A DNA stretch of 64,000 bases from Microlunatus phosphovorus NM-1 (GCF_000270245.1 NC_015635.1:4836001-4900000), one strand, 5' to 3'. Counted from the first letter of the stretch, positions 53,693-62,559 are shown. The notes: generated from the sequence alone by a model not told the origin. Program-made: numbers and translations.

Positions 53693-56263
53693 TCAGCCGG
53701 TCGGGACCAGGTCCAGCCGGTGTTTGGCTTGGCTCTCGACGCTCGTCCGGGAGGTGGCGAAGGGCAGGGTCTCCCCGTTGACCCACAGCGGCGCCTGGTC
53801 GTCGTAGTTCGGGTGGTAGGCATGCCCGGAGTTGCCGCTCTGGTTGATCCATTGGGACTTGTCCAGATCCGACAGGTCGACCACCATCCGCATCGTCGGC
53901 CCGGAGTCGACCCGATAGCCCTGGGTGTCGTCGAAGGACATGGCGTTCACGACCTCCGGCCCGCCGCCCACCGGCCAGTCGCCGCGGTTGAACAGTTTCT
54001 CGATCGGGCGGATCCCGCTGGACCCGAGGGTCTGGTGGCGCAGCGTGACCCGGTGCAGCTTGCCCCACTCCCAGCCGGTGGTCTCCCGCGAGATCAGTGA
54101 CGTCAGCTCCTTGCGGGCATCGGTCATCGCGGCCCGCAGGATGTCGTCCCGCCGCTCCCGGACATCGGGGGTCCGCGTGTCGTCCCACCACGCATTGTCC
54201 GGGTCGTCCAACAGGTTCGTCAGCACCGCGTACCACCGGCCCCCGCCGCCCGGCCACAGCTCCTCGGGCATCTGGTCGCGGAACGTCCGCTCCAAGATGT
54301 TGTGCACCACCACGAAGAAGTACGCCGCCGCGGCCGAGTCCTTCGAGGCCGAATAGTCCCAGCCCACCAGCGTCTGCTGTCCCTCGGCGACCCAGCTGGC
54401 CGGTGTCGTCGGCGAGTCGGCCACCGACAGCTTCAACAGCCGCGGCACCAGCACATCGGCGAACCGCACCACGTCCTCGTTCTGCAGCGCGAGGTTCTGC
54501 GCCACGCTGATTCGAGGGTTGGCGCGCAAGGCGTCGACGATGGTCTGGCTCCGCCAGCCGTAGGAGTAGGTCGAGCCGAGCTTCCGGGGGTAGCGCTCCT
54601 GGCCGATGATCTGGTTGTTGGCCGTGACGATGTAGCCGTCGGCCGGGTTCTCGGCCCAGGGCAACTCGGCGAACGGGATCAGGCCCTTCCAGTCGTACGC
54701 GGGATCCCAGCCCGGCGCCACCGTGTCGCCGTCACCCCGGCCGCGCTCGGGAATCGCCCCCGGCAGCTGATAGCCGATAGTGCCGTGGATGTCGGCATAG
54801 ACGAGGTTCTGCGACGGCGCACCGAGCAGCTTCGCCGCCGCCCGGAACTGAGCGAAGTCGCCGGCGACATTGATCCGCAGCAGCGCGTCCATGGTCCGGC
54901 TCGGCTGCAGGCCGGTCCAGGCGAGGGAGACCGCGTACGCCTCCCGGTCCTTGCCGGCCGCGCCGGCGCCGACCCGGCGCAACTGCTCCCAGGCGTCCGA
55001 CAGCAGCGGCCCGTGCTTGGACGAGCGCACCGTGATGGTGCGCGGCGTCGCCTCGCCGGAGACCTTGATCTCCTCGGTCCGGGTCGCCAGCGGCTCGTAC
55101 TTGTCGCCGACCCGGACGGACTCGCCCCGCACCTGCTCGAGGTAGAGATCCTGCACGTCGACGTTGCTGGTGGTCAGCCCCCAGGCGATCGTCGCGTTGT
55201 GGCCGATCACCACGCCGGGCATCCCCGCGAAGCTGTAGCCGCTGACCTCGAACGGACAGGCTTTGGAGACGGTCCGGCAGTGCAGACCGGTCTGCATGAA
55301 GGTCGAGGGAATCGAGGTCGCCAGGTGCGGGTCGTTGGCCAGCAGGGGTTTCCCGGTGTCGGTCCGATCCCCCGCCACCGCCCAGGAGTTCGAGCCCGTC
55401 GCTCCGTCGACGCTACGGTCGGCGATCATCGTCGGCAGTTGGCGCAGTGTCTTGGCGACATCCCGCAATGCATCGGTGTAGGCACTCGTCTGGGCCTTGG
55501 CCAGTCCCTCCGGCAGCACCCGACGGTTCCCCGGCGGCGCCGCCGGGTCGAAAGCGCCGTCCCGGACGGCACCGGAGGTGACGATCGGCGTGAACCCCTT
55601 GAGCGGATAGTCCGGCCACAGCTCGGCCGTCTGCTTCGCACCGACCGTGGCCAGCATCAACGACGTCTCGATCTCGCGGTCCAGGTTGGCACCGAGGTCC
55701 CAGGCCATCGCCTTCAGCCAGGCCAGCGAGTCGACCGCGGTCCACGGCTCCGGTGTGTAGTCGAGGCCCTGGAAGCCGAGCAGGCTGTACTCCAGCGAGA
55801 TGTTGGCCGCGCGATGCGACTGCAGATAGGCGTTCACCCCGTCGGCGTACGCGTCCAGATAGCGTCGGGTGCTCGCCGACAGCAGTGGCAGCTCGGCGGT
55901 AGCGACCCGGCGCCAGCCGAGAGTACGGATGAAGGTGTCGGTCTCGACCTGCGAGGCGCCGAACAGCTCGGACAGCCGACCGGCGGTGATGTGCCGCCGG
56001 ACGTCCATCTCGAAGAAGCGATCCTGGGCCTGCACATAGCCCTGCGCCTCGAACAGGTCCTCGGCGTTGTCGGCGTAGATGTTGGCGACACCCCACTGGT
56101 CGCGGATGACCTGGACCGGGGTCGTCAGGCCCGGCAGACTGATCTCGCCGTCGACCTGCGGGAAGGGCCGCCGGACGGTGGCCACCGAGAGGCCGGCCAG
56201 CCCGACCAGGGCCAACACGACCACGAACGCGGCGAACAGCAGCCAGCGGGGTTTTCGCAGCAC
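53693..56263 (-). CDS. Penicillin acylase family (Ntn hydrolase) protein
   Basis: An 856-residue precursor. N-terminal membrane anchor or signal (WLLFAAFVVVLALVGLAGLS), alpha domain with QVIRDQWGVANIYADNAEDL, and a spacer ending at DGATGSNSWAVAG near residue 290, where the Ser of GSNSW is the autocatalytically exposed nucleophile. Further conserved parts are LLANDPHLATSIPSTFMQ and GYIVTANNQI. Such enzymes cleave amides such as acyl-homoserine lactones or beta-lactam side chains; the substrate here is unknown. It should act outside the membrane. Confidence 0.9.
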   Translation of the reverse strand: MLRKPRWLLFAAFVVVLALVGLAGLSVATVRRPFPQVDGEISLPGLTTPVQVIRDQWGVANIYADNAEDLFEAQGYVQAQDRFFEMDVRRHITAGRLSELFGASQVETDTFIRTLGWRRVATAELPLLSASTRRYLDAYADGVNAYLQSHRAANISLEYSLLGFQGLDYTPEPWTAVDSLAWLKAMAWDLGANLDREIETSLMLATVGAKQTAELWPDYPLKGFTPIVTSGAVRDGAFDPAAPPGNRRVLPEGLAKAQTSAYTDALRDVAKTLRQLPTMIADRSVDGATGSNSWAVAGDRTDTGKPLLANDPHLATSIPSTFMQTGLHCRTVSKACPFEVSGYSFAGMPGVVIGHNATIAWGLTTSNVDVQDLYLEQVRGESVRVGDKYEPLATRTEEIKVSGEATPRTITVRSSKHGPLLSDAWEQLRRVGAGAAGKDREAYAVSLAWTGLQPSRTMDALLRINVAGDFAQFRAAAKLLGAPSQNLVYADIHGTIGYQLPGAIPERGRGDGDTVAPGWDPAYDWKGLIPFAELPWAENPADGYIVTANNQIIGQERYPRKLGSTYSYGWRSQTIVDALRANPRISVAQNLALQNEDVVRFADVLVPRLLKLSVADSPTTPASWVAEGQQTLVGWDYSASKDSAAAAYFFVVVHNILERTFRDQMPEELWPGGGGRWYAVLTNLLDDPDNAWWDDTRTPDVRERRDDILRAAMTDARKELTSLISRETTGWEWGKLHRVTLRHQTLGSSGIRPIEKLFNRGDWPVGGGPEVVNAMSFDDTQGYRVDSGPTMRMVVDLSDLDKSQWINQSGNSGHAYHPNYDDQAPLWVNGETLPFATSRTSVESQAKHRLDLVPTG

Positions 56264-56396
56264 GCGCCAGATGATAGGCGCTGATACCCCGATGGGCAGC
56301 GTTCCACGCTCTCACCCGCCCATTCGACTCTTCCCACCGCCCACCCACGTCGCAACCGGTCGCAAATTGGTACGACTCGTGCGTTATGGCCACTGG

Positions 56397-56423
56397 TTAG
56401 CAATCGGTATGCTTGAGTGCTAA
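56397..56423. promoter_or_regulatory. CIRCE element (HrcA operator)
   Basis: TTAGCAATC-N9-GAGTGCTAA matches the CIRCE consensus TTAGCACTC-N9-GAGTGCTAA with one mismatch and the exact nine-base spacer. It lies 78 bp upstream of the FmdB/Ruc-like start and overlaps a TATGCT -10-like box. This predicts heat-shock repression by HrcA. Confidence 0.85.
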
Positions 56424-56500
56424 GTGAGCGAGTCAGGCCGACATCGGGTCAGGCCAAACGGGTTCAGCCCAAACAGGTCAACGCAGAAGGGGAGATCGCG

Positions 56501-56860
56501 ATGCCCACCTATCAGTACCGGTGCAGCGACTGCGGCAACGAGCTCGAGGCGGTGCAGAAGTTCACCGATGCCGCGCTGACCGATTGCCCCACCTGTGACG
56601 GCTCGCTGCGGAAGGTGTTCAACGCCGTCGGCGTGGTGTTCAAGGGCAGCGGTTTCTATCGCACCGACAGCCGGGCCGACCAGAAGAAGAAGTCCGGCAG
56701 CGGAGCCTCGAAGTCCGACAGCTCGAAGTCCGACTCCGGGGAGAAGAAGACCTCGACGACCGAGAAGAAGTCGGAGGGCTCGGGCAGCAGACAGCCGGTG
56801 GCCGCGGGCAGTTCGTCGGGTTCCGGCAGCTCTGGTGAGAGCTCGTCCACAGCCGCCTGA
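56501..56860 (+). CDS. ruc: FmdB-type zinc-ribbon protein, Ruc-like redox chaperone
   Basis: A 119-residue protein. The N-terminal zinc ribbon has CxxC pairs at residues 8/11 and 29/32 (YQYRCSDCGNELEAVQKF, DCPTCDG). The last 65 residues are Lys/Ser/Gly-rich and surely disordered. The M. tuberculosis homologue Rv0991c, also CIRCE/HrcA-controlled and with an unstructured tail, is known as the redox-regulated chaperone Ruc. ATG 56501 has AAGGGGAG upstream. Neighbours (SAF protein, mscL) agree with that locus. Confidence 0.87.
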   Translation: MPTYQYRCSDCGNELEAVQKFTDAALTDCPTCDGSLRKVFNAVGVVFKGSGFYRTDSRADQKKKSGSGASKSDSSKSDSGEKKTSTTEKKSEGSGSRQPVAAGSSSGSGSSGESSSTAA

Positions 56861-56923
56861 CCCCTTTCCGAGGGCCTGTGGATAACCGCGGTCGATTTTC
56901 CGCGACGTCCTTAGGTTCTCGGC

Positions 56924-57577
56924 ATGACACCACGTACCAGTCCTCCAGCCCGTCTCGATCGTCCCCTGACCGCGCGTAGCTGGGTCGTCGGATTCCGCCG
57001 CGCCCTCCGGCGTCACCGCCGCAAGCTCGCGATTCTCGCCACCCTGGCCGCTGTGCTCACCGGACTCACGGCGCTCGCCCCACCCCGGCCGGACACCGTC
57101 TCGGTGGTGACCGCGGCCCGGCCGCTCGACGGCGGGCACACCGTGACCCCCGATGATCTGACCCGGACTGCCCTGCCACCGGATGCGGTGCCTGTCGGCG
57201 CCTGGAGCGATCCGGCGGAGGTGATCGGCCGTACGCTCGCCGGCCCGCTTCCGGCCCGGCAGGTGCTGACCCCGACCTCGTTGCTGCGCGAACGGGCCAG
57301 CAGGACGAGCAGCGTGGTCGCCCCGCTGCCGCTGGCCGATCCACGCGTCGCTCAGCTCGTCGAAGCCGGGGACCAGCTCGACGTGCTGGCGGCCGACTCC
57401 CAATCCGGCAAGACCAAGGTGGTCGCCACCGCCGTACGGGTGGTCACCGGCGGGATCGGCGGGGACAGTGACGCGACCGGATCCGAGGGCCTGGTGCTGG
57501 TCGAGGTCAGCCCCGCGACGGCGACCGCGCTGGCGGCAGCGGCGGCCACCAGCGCGCTCAGTGTGGTTTGGCGGTAA
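56924..57577 (+). CDS. SAF-domain (CpaB/RcpC-like) protein
   Basis: A 217-residue protein with one membrane helix (LAILATLAAVLTGLTALAPP) and an extracytoplasmic SAF domain (VTAARPLDGGHTVTPDDLTR to IGRTLAGPLPARQVLTPTSL). The fold is shared with CpaB/RcpC of Flp pili and FlgA, but no pilus genes are nearby. In Actinobacteria this gene sits beside mscL. The ATG has only a TTAGGT box 13 bases upstream and no ribosome-binding site, so it is probably leaderless. Confidence 0.85.
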   Translation: MTPRTSPPARLDRPLTARSWVVGFRRALRRHRRKLAILATLAAVLTGLTALAPPRPDTVSVVTAARPLDGGHTVTPDDLTRTALPPDAVPVGAWSDPAEVIGRTLAGPLPARQVLTPTSLLRERASRTSSVVAPLPLADPRVAQLVEAGDQLDVLAADSQSGKTKVVATAVRVVTGGIGGDSDATGSEGLVLVEVSPATATALAAAAATSALSVVWR

Positions 57578-57687
57578 CCATCACGTGACAGACCCTCGCA
57601 CGCAACGGATCCTTGTTAGTGTCGACTTACCAAGCTGCCGCACTCATCCGGACTGCGACAAAGATCAAAGTTAGGCACCTCATTCCT

Positions 57688-58080
57688 ATGGCCAACAAAA
57701 CTCTCGAGGGTCTGAAGGACTTCCTCCTCCGCGGGAATCTGATCGAACTGGCCGTCGCCGTGATCATGGGCACCACCTTCGGGGCCGTGGTCACCGCGTT
57801 CACCGATCTGCTCCTCGACATCATCGGCAAATTCTTCGGTACGCCGAACTTCTCCCAGGTCGCCGTGGGCGGCGTCAACCTGGGCGCCTTCCTGTCGGCC
57901 CTGTTCACCTTCCTGCTGACCGGCATCGTCATCTACTTCTTCGTGATCACACCGTTCAACCGGCTCTCGGACCTCACCAAGAAGAAGGACGAGGCGCCCG
58001 CACCTCCCGTCGCGACGAGCGAGGATCTGCTCGCCGAGATCCGCGACCTGCTGAAGGCTCAGGCCGACAAGCAGTCCTAG
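57688..58080 (+). CDS. mscL: Large-conductance mechanosensitive channel
   Basis: A 130-residue MscL. DFLLRGNLIELAVAVIMGTT with FGAVVTAFT is the N-terminal helix and pore-lining TM1, FLLTGIVIYFFVITPFNRLS is TM2, and the C-terminal helix DLLAEIRDLLKAQADKQ forms the cytoplasmic bundle. It releases solutes on osmotic downshift. ATG 57688 gives the family's standard N-terminus. Confidence 0.97.
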   Translation: MANKTLEGLKDFLLRGNLIELAVAVIMGTTFGAVVTAFTDLLLDIIGKFFGTPNFSQVAVGGVNLGAFLSALFTFLLTGIVIYFFVITPFNRLSDLTKKKDEAPAPPVATSEDLLAEIRDLLKAQADKQS

Positions 58081-58095
58081 GAGGGCAGTGTTGAA

Positions 58096-58118
58096 CGGCG
58101 GCTTGAGTTCAGCCGCCG
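58096..58118. terminator. Hairpin after mscL
   Basis: Perfect 8-bp arms CGGCGGCT/AGCCGCCG with loop TGAGTTC, 15 bp past the mscL stop. It overlaps the end of the convergent gene. No U-tract. Confidence 0.55.
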
Positions 58119-58468
58119 TGATGGGGCGGGCGGTCGGCCATCAGCCGTCGCTCGTCCGCCGTCAACGCCCGGTCAGTCACCACTGGCCGGGCGTTCGTCG
58201 TCAGCGGACCCAGTGCGCCGACCAGGGCCCGCCAGGCCGCCGCGTACTGGGCCGCTCCGAGCCCGGTACGCAGGTCCGGCGGCACCTCGTACGGCCACCG
58301 TCCCGCGCCCCGCGCAGCGAGGACCTGAGGACGGACCGCCGGCACCCCGCCGAGGTCATCGAGCAACCGGGCGATCTGCGGCACCCCCGGCTCAGCCAGC
58401 TCTCGGATCGGCGGCCCCAGCAGCGCGTACGCCAGCGCCGCGTGCCAGCGCGGTAGCTCGGTGCTCAC
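58109..58468 (-). CDS. Hypothetical protein
   Basis: A 119-codon ORF with GTG start at 58468, 13 bp after the UGPase stop on the same strand. The sequence (ALAYALLGPPIRELAEPGVP, LDDLGGVPAVRPQVLAARGA) is soluble and alpha-helical, with no recognised family. Codon position bias is actinobacterial and the spacing suggests an operon with UGPase. Confidence 0.55.
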   Translation of the reverse strand: MSTELPRWHAALAYALLGPPIRELAEPGVPQIARLLDDLGGVPAVRPQVLAARGAGRWPYEVPPDLRTGLGAAQYAAAWRALVGALGPLTTNARPVVTDRALTADERRLMADRPPHHGG

Positions 58469-58481
58469 CAGGAGATGCCGA

Positions 58482-59861
58482 TCAGGAGAGGACTGTGCCG
58501 GATCCGACCGTGGCCCGCTCTCCGGGGTCGGCCAGCGTCACCGCGCCGGTGACCACCACGGCGTCCTCGAAGACCCAGTCACCCCGCACCGTCAGGCTGG
58601 TGGCCTGCTTGAGCGAGGGTGCCCCTGCCGGGAAACGCTCAGCGAACTTGCCGATCGTCTTGTAGTACTTGCTGTCCAGGTCCACCAAGGGGGCCGGGTC
58701 GGCGACCCTGCTGAGCAGGCCGTCGGCACCCACCTCGTACACGTCCGACTGCAGCAGCAGCAGATCGTTGGTGGTCTTGACCGGCAGGAACCGCTCCCGC
58801 CCGACACCGATCGCGGTCGCACCCTCGAAGACCTCGATCGCCGCACCCATCGCCGACTCGATCTGGATCACCGGGGTCGAGGACGAGTCGGCCGGATCGA
58901 CGGTCTTGGCGTTCTTGATCAGCGGCAGCCCGAGGACGCCGTTGCGCTCGGCGAGCGTCTTGGCGAGCAGCTCCAGGTCGAACCACAGGTTGTTGGTGTG
59001 GAAGTACGGGTGCCGGAACTCGTCGGTGAAGTAGTGCATCTCCTCCGCCGACGTCTGCGCGGTGTCACGCAGGATGAGTTGTTGGTCGGCCTTGCGGATC
59101 GCCAGGTGCCCACCCTTGCGGTCGGCAGCGGTGCGCCGGCAGATCTCGGCCGCGTACGGTGCTCCGCTGGCCGCGAACCACCCGGCGATCCGTGCGTTCG
59201 GCGCGGCGCCGAGGTTGTCGGAGTTCGAGACCGAGGCATAGCGATAGCCGGCCGCGACCAGCCGCTCCAGCACCCCGGAGGCGAGCAGCGCGGTGTAGAG
59301 ATCGCCGTGGCCAGGTGGGCACCACTCCAACGTCGGGTCGGCCGGCCACTCGACCGGGGTCAGGTCGTCGGCCCGCAGCTTCGGCTCGGAGTTCTGCAGG
59401 AAGTCCAGCCCGAGACCGTCGACCTCGAGATCGGGATAGCGGCTTAGGGCCGCCAGCGTGTCGTCCTGGGTCCGGAAGCTGTTCATGAAGATCAGCGGGA
59501 GCTTCGCGCCGTACGTCTGACGCGCGCTCACCACCTGCTCGACGATGATGTCGAGGAAGGACTTGCCGCCGCGAACCGGCAGCAGCGACTTCGCCTTGTC
59601 CATGCCCATCGAGGTGCCCAACCCGCCGTTGAGCTTGATGATGACCGTCTTGGCCAGGGCAGCTGCGGCATCCTCATCGCTGATCGCCACCGAGTCGAGC
59701 AGATCCGGATCGGTCAGCGGCTCGATCGAGTCCTCGGCGATGACGCCGGTGACGCCCTGCTCCAGCTGCCGGTAGTAGTGGCTGAACACGTCGATGGCCT
59801 GTGAGGCCACCCCGGCAGCGATCATCTTCTGTTGCGCGAGCGCGAGCCCTTGGTCACTCAT
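58482..59861 (-). CDS. UTP-glucose-1-phosphate uridylyltransferase, UDPGP family
   Basis: A 459-residue enzyme making UDP-glucose. The nucleotide-binding KTVIIKLNGGLGTSMGMDKA and KSLLPVR with FLDIIVEQV are the UDPGP/UGP2-type signature found in eukaryotes and some Actinobacteria, unlike the short bacterial GalU. Also seen are LEWCPPGHGDLYTALLASG and EFRHPYFHTNNLWFDLELL. ATG 59861 follows AGGAT; a GTG at 59909 overlapping the upstream stop is the alternative and would couple the two genes. Confidence 0.93.
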   Translation of the reverse strand: MSDQGLALAQQKMIAAGVASQAIDVFSHYYRQLEQGVTGVIAEDSIEPLTDPDLLDSVAISDEDAAAALAKTVIIKLNGGLGTSMGMDKAKSLLPVRGGKSFLDIIVEQVVSARQTYGAKLPLIFMNSFRTQDDTLAALSRYPDLEVDGLGLDFLQNSEPKLRADDLTPVEWPADPTLEWCPPGHGDLYTALLASGVLERLVAAGYRYASVSNSDNLGAAPNARIAGWFAASGAPYAAEICRRTAADRKGGHLAIRKADQQLILRDTAQTSAEEMHYFTDEFRHPYFHTNNLWFDLELLAKTLAERNGVLGLPLIKNAKTVDPADSSSTPVIQIESAMGAAIEVFEGATAIGVGRERFLPVKTTNDLLLLQSDVYEVGADGLLSRVADPAPLVDLDSKYYKTIGKFAERFPAGAPSLKQATSLTVRGDWVFEDAVVVTGAVTLADPGERATVGSGTVLS

Positions 59862-59905
59862 GGGCTCGATCCTAGGGAACTCCTGGGGAACGCTGTGGCC
59901 CCGGC

Positions 59906-60952
59906 TCACTTGGACTTCGGCTTGGGCGCCAGCGAGTTCATGAACTCCAGTGTGGCCTGCCGGATCTGATCCTGTGCTTCCTGCCGGGAGATCGTGGGAG
60001 CACCGTCGCCGGACTGCTGGCCGTAGTCGCCGAAGTAGGCGTGATAGCCACCCTCGATGACGACATAGCGAGTCGCCTCGGGCAGATTCGGCTTCCCCTC
60101 GGCGATATCACCGGGGCTGACCAGTCCATCCGCCGAACCGGAGATCGACGTGGTGATCAGGTCGTTGCGGACCAGTTCGTTGCCGGGCGCGGACGCATAG
60201 AGCAGCAACCCGATCACCGGATTGCTGTCGGCAAAGGCGGCGGCAACCGCGCCACCCGAGTCGTGGCCGCCCATCGCCCAATAGCGAATCTCGGAGTGGT
60301 TGTCGATCACCGTCTTCGCCGTCCCGTCATTGGGCAGCGCCACGCCGTAGGCCGGCTTCACGATCGCGACCAGATAGCCGGCCTCGGCGATCGGACGGAG
60401 GACGTTCGCGTACGCCCGTGGATCCACCCGCGGAGCGGGCACGAAGATCAGGCCGGCCTGCGGCTGAACGGTCTGCCCCTTGGCGTTCTTGGTGACCTTC
60501 TTCATCTCGTACCAGGCCAGGCGATCCGACACCTGGACGCCGTCTCCGGAGCGCATCGCAGCGATCGCGACCGGCGTGGCCGCGGCCGGACGCGCCCACG
60601 CCATGCCGACTGTAGCGATCACACAGATGACCAGTGCCGGCACACCGAGCGCGATCCTGACCCGGGCCCGTCGGCGCAGCTGCTCGGAGGTACGCCGGCG
60701 TGGCACGTCGGAGTCGTCGTCGACGTAGGCGTCGTAGCGGGCTCCGACGGTGAGCGAGCCGAACGCCCAGAAGAGCGCGATGATCCCGGTGAAACCGAGC
60801 ACGATGCAGGTCGCCAGCATCGCCGGCTGACCGTTGAGCAGCACCGACCAGCGGCTCCAGAGCAGCCAGACACTGACGCCGACCATCGCGATGCCGACCG
60901 GCAGCCAGCACAGCGAGAGTGCGATCCGACTGGTGGTTCCCGGCAGTGACAC
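59906..60952 (-). CDS. Alpha/beta-hydrolase-like membrane protein
   Basis: A 348-residue protein with three N-terminal membrane helices (LSLCWLPVGIAMVGVSVWLL; LATCIVLGFTGIIALFWAFG; ALVICVIATVGMAWA) and an extracytoplasmic alpha/beta-hydrolase domain. The elbow reads AMGGHDSGGAVAAAF where the family has GHSxGG, so Asp is at the nucleophile position with Ser next to it. The His region VVIEGGYHAYFGDYGQQ is typical of Abhydrolase_5. GTG 60952 follows TACACT by six bases (leaderless); TTG 60982 is an alternative. Confidence 0.75.
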   Translation of the reverse strand: MSLPGTTSRIALSLCWLPVGIAMVGVSVWLLWSRWSVLLNGQPAMLATCIVLGFTGIIALFWAFGSLTVGARYDAYVDDDSDVPRRRTSEQLRRRARVRIALGVPALVICVIATVGMAWARPAAATPVAIAAMRSGDGVQVSDRLAWYEMKKVTKNAKGQTVQPQAGLIFVPAPRVDPRAYANVLRPIAEAGYLVAIVKPAYGVALPNDGTAKTVIDNHSEIRYWAMGGHDSGGAVAAAFADSNPVIGLLLYASAPGNELVRNDLITTSISGSADGLVSPGDIAEGKPNLPEATRYVVIEGGYHAYFGDYGQQSGDGAPTISRQEAQDQIRQATLEFMNSLAPKPKSK

Positions 60953-61117
60953 CTGAGCAGTGTAGGTGCCGGGCAGAACCAAACTCGGATTCGGTTGGCT
61001 TGCCAGGCAACTCCGTGACAGATCCGCGGCTCAATCAAGAAGACGCGGCGTTTCGGGGCCCCAGCGGCCCTTGACCCCCATCTTTGTCATCGCTTCACCG
61101 ATTGTCCGCAATGCCGG

Positions 61118-61414
61118 TCACCGGATCCACATCCAGTATGCAGAGATCGCCGCCGGGATCAGCCCGAGCAGAAACGCGGGATGCCAGGGTTTGCGCCGGT
61201 TGAAGAGGAGGACGCCCACGGCGGCGGCAAGGCCCAAGATCAGTCCCATCGCCCAGAGACCGATCGCGTCACCCATGCTGGTCTGCGCGCGATGCGGCGC
61301 GTACGCCGCCAGCGCCACGGTCGGTGCTCCGAACACGACACACATGATCGAGGAGATGACCACCCGCTGGACGAGGTCGAGGCTCTTCTCCTCCGCTTCG
61401 GCGCTCCGATTCAT
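61118..61414 (-). CDS. Small membrane protein of unknown function
   Basis: A 98-residue protein with an acidic N-terminus (NRSAEAEEKSLDLVQR) and three hydrophobic segments, ending FLLGLIPAAISAYWMWIR. The ATG at 61414 follows GTGGAG. Longer in-frame starts would run toward the tRNA gene and lack protein character. Unrecognised family. Confidence 0.6.
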   Translation of the reverse strand: MNRSAEAEEKSLDLVQRVVISSIMCVVFGAPTVALAAYAPHRAQTSMGDAIGLWAMGLILGLAAAVGVLLFNRRKPWHPAFLLGLIPAAISAYWMWIR

Positions 61415-61663
61415 CTCCACGCCGCTAGGGTGCCAGCCCTCGGGCAACGGCCCCATCAGGCCCGAAGCGTGGACACCTGCGCCCGCCATACTGCATCGCG
61501 GGGGGTTGGGCGACGCGATTGCGGAACTGGTAGATGCCATGCACGGATTGCACATCCGCCACTCGATTGTGGAGTGCGGCCGAGCTCGCGCATCCAGTGG
61601 CGACTTCTGGATGCTTGGCGGGCCCCGTGGTCGGGGCGGTGCGTCTTGCGCCCCCAGCAGTCG

Positions 61664-61736
61664 CGCCCCCAGCAGGATTCGAACCTGCGACACAGGGTTT
61701 AGGAAACCCTTGCTCTATCCCCTGAGCTATGGGGGC
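61664..61736 (-). tRNA. tRNA-Arg (anticodon CCT)
   Basis: 73-nt cloverleaf. Acceptor GCCCCCA/TGGGGGC, D-arm AGCTCAGGGGATAGAGC, anticodon stem AGGGT/ACCCT with loop TTCCTAA, T-loop GGTTCGAATCC. Anticodon CCT reads AGG (Arg). CCA is not encoded. Confidence 0.96.
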
Positions 61737-61837
61737 CGGCCCGACCAGCCCACCAGGTACGAGGGACCTGAGCGCCGTCGGGACGGGCCAAGGTTACCGG
61801 TCTTTCGGTGCCGCGCTCGACAGCCTGACGGCCGGCG

Positions 61838-62473
61838 TCAGCGGCCGAGCATCTTGTTCATCTCGACGATCTCCGCCTGCTGACTGACCACGATTGTCTC
61901 CGCCAGCCTCTTGACGTCGGGATCCTGCCCGACACCCAGCACGTTGTTCGCCATGTCGATGGCGCCCTGGTGGTGCTCGACCATGCCCTCCAGGTACAGC
62001 TTCTGCCCGGTCGGCCCGTCGGCCTTCTGCAACTCCGCCAGCTGCTTCTTCGACAGCATCCCGTCCATGTGACCGGCATGGTCCATCGAGCCCATGTGCG
62101 AGTCGTCAATACCCCAGTCGGCCAGCCAGCCCTTCATCTGATCGATCTCGGGCTGTTGTGCGGCCTTGATCTGCTCGGCCAGCTTGCGTACGTCGGCGTC
62201 GACTCCCGACTTGGCCAGCAGCAGATCGCTCATCTCCACCGCCTGCTCGTGGTGCGGGATCATCATCACCACGAACATGATGTCCGCAGGGTTCTTGGCG
62301 ACCGAACCAGGGTTGCTCGCACCGGCACTCGGAACACCGGAGCTCGGCGCTGCGGGTCCTCCGCCACCGTCCCCCGTGTTGCCCGACTGGCCGCCGCTGC
62401 AGGCAGCCAATGCCAGCACCAGGGTCACACCACTGACAACGGCCACCAGGGCCCGCCGGAACTTCTTGTTCAT
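61838..62473 (-). CDS. DUF305 lipoprotein, probable copper-related
   Basis: A 211-residue lipoprotein (signal ALVAVVSGVTLVLALAACSG with lipobox Cys). The DUF305 domain has the two His-rich helices MMIPHHEQAVEMSDLLL and MVEHHQGAIDMANNVL plus a Met/His-rich middle (DDSHMGSMDHAGHMDGM), suited to Cu(I) binding. Cyanobacterial CopM is a characterised copper-binding member. A CsoR-like box lies 28 bp upstream of the start, supporting copper induction. Confidence 0.88.
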   Translation of the reverse strand: MNKKFRRALVAVVSGVTLVLALAACSGGQSGNTGDGGGGPAAPSSGVPSAGASNPGSVAKNPADIMFVVMMIPHHEQAVEMSDLLLAKSGVDADVRKLAEQIKAAQQPEIDQMKGWLADWGIDDSHMGSMDHAGHMDGMLSKKQLAELQKADGPTGQKLYLEGMVEHHQGAIDMANNVLGVGQDPDVKRLAETIVVSQQAEIVEMNKMLGR

Positions 62474-62500
62474 GCCGTCACGGTAGCAGTGAGGACACCC

Positions 62501-62517
62501 ATACCCGGCAGGGGTAT
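62501..62517. promoter_or_regulatory. CsoR-like copper operator
   Basis: ATACCC-GGCAG-GGGTAT, 6-bp perfect arms with the G/C-tract core typical of CsoR boxes, placed just upstream of the DUF305 gene. Confidence 0.6.
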
Positions 62518-62559
62518 AGGTCCCGAACGGCAGGGCCTACCGACCCGGGAGAACGACGA

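Noticed and set aside
61415-61693. N-terminal extension of the small membrane protein at 61118
   Set aside because: The extension would overlap the tRNA-Arg gene and reads as low-complexity sequence without protein features.
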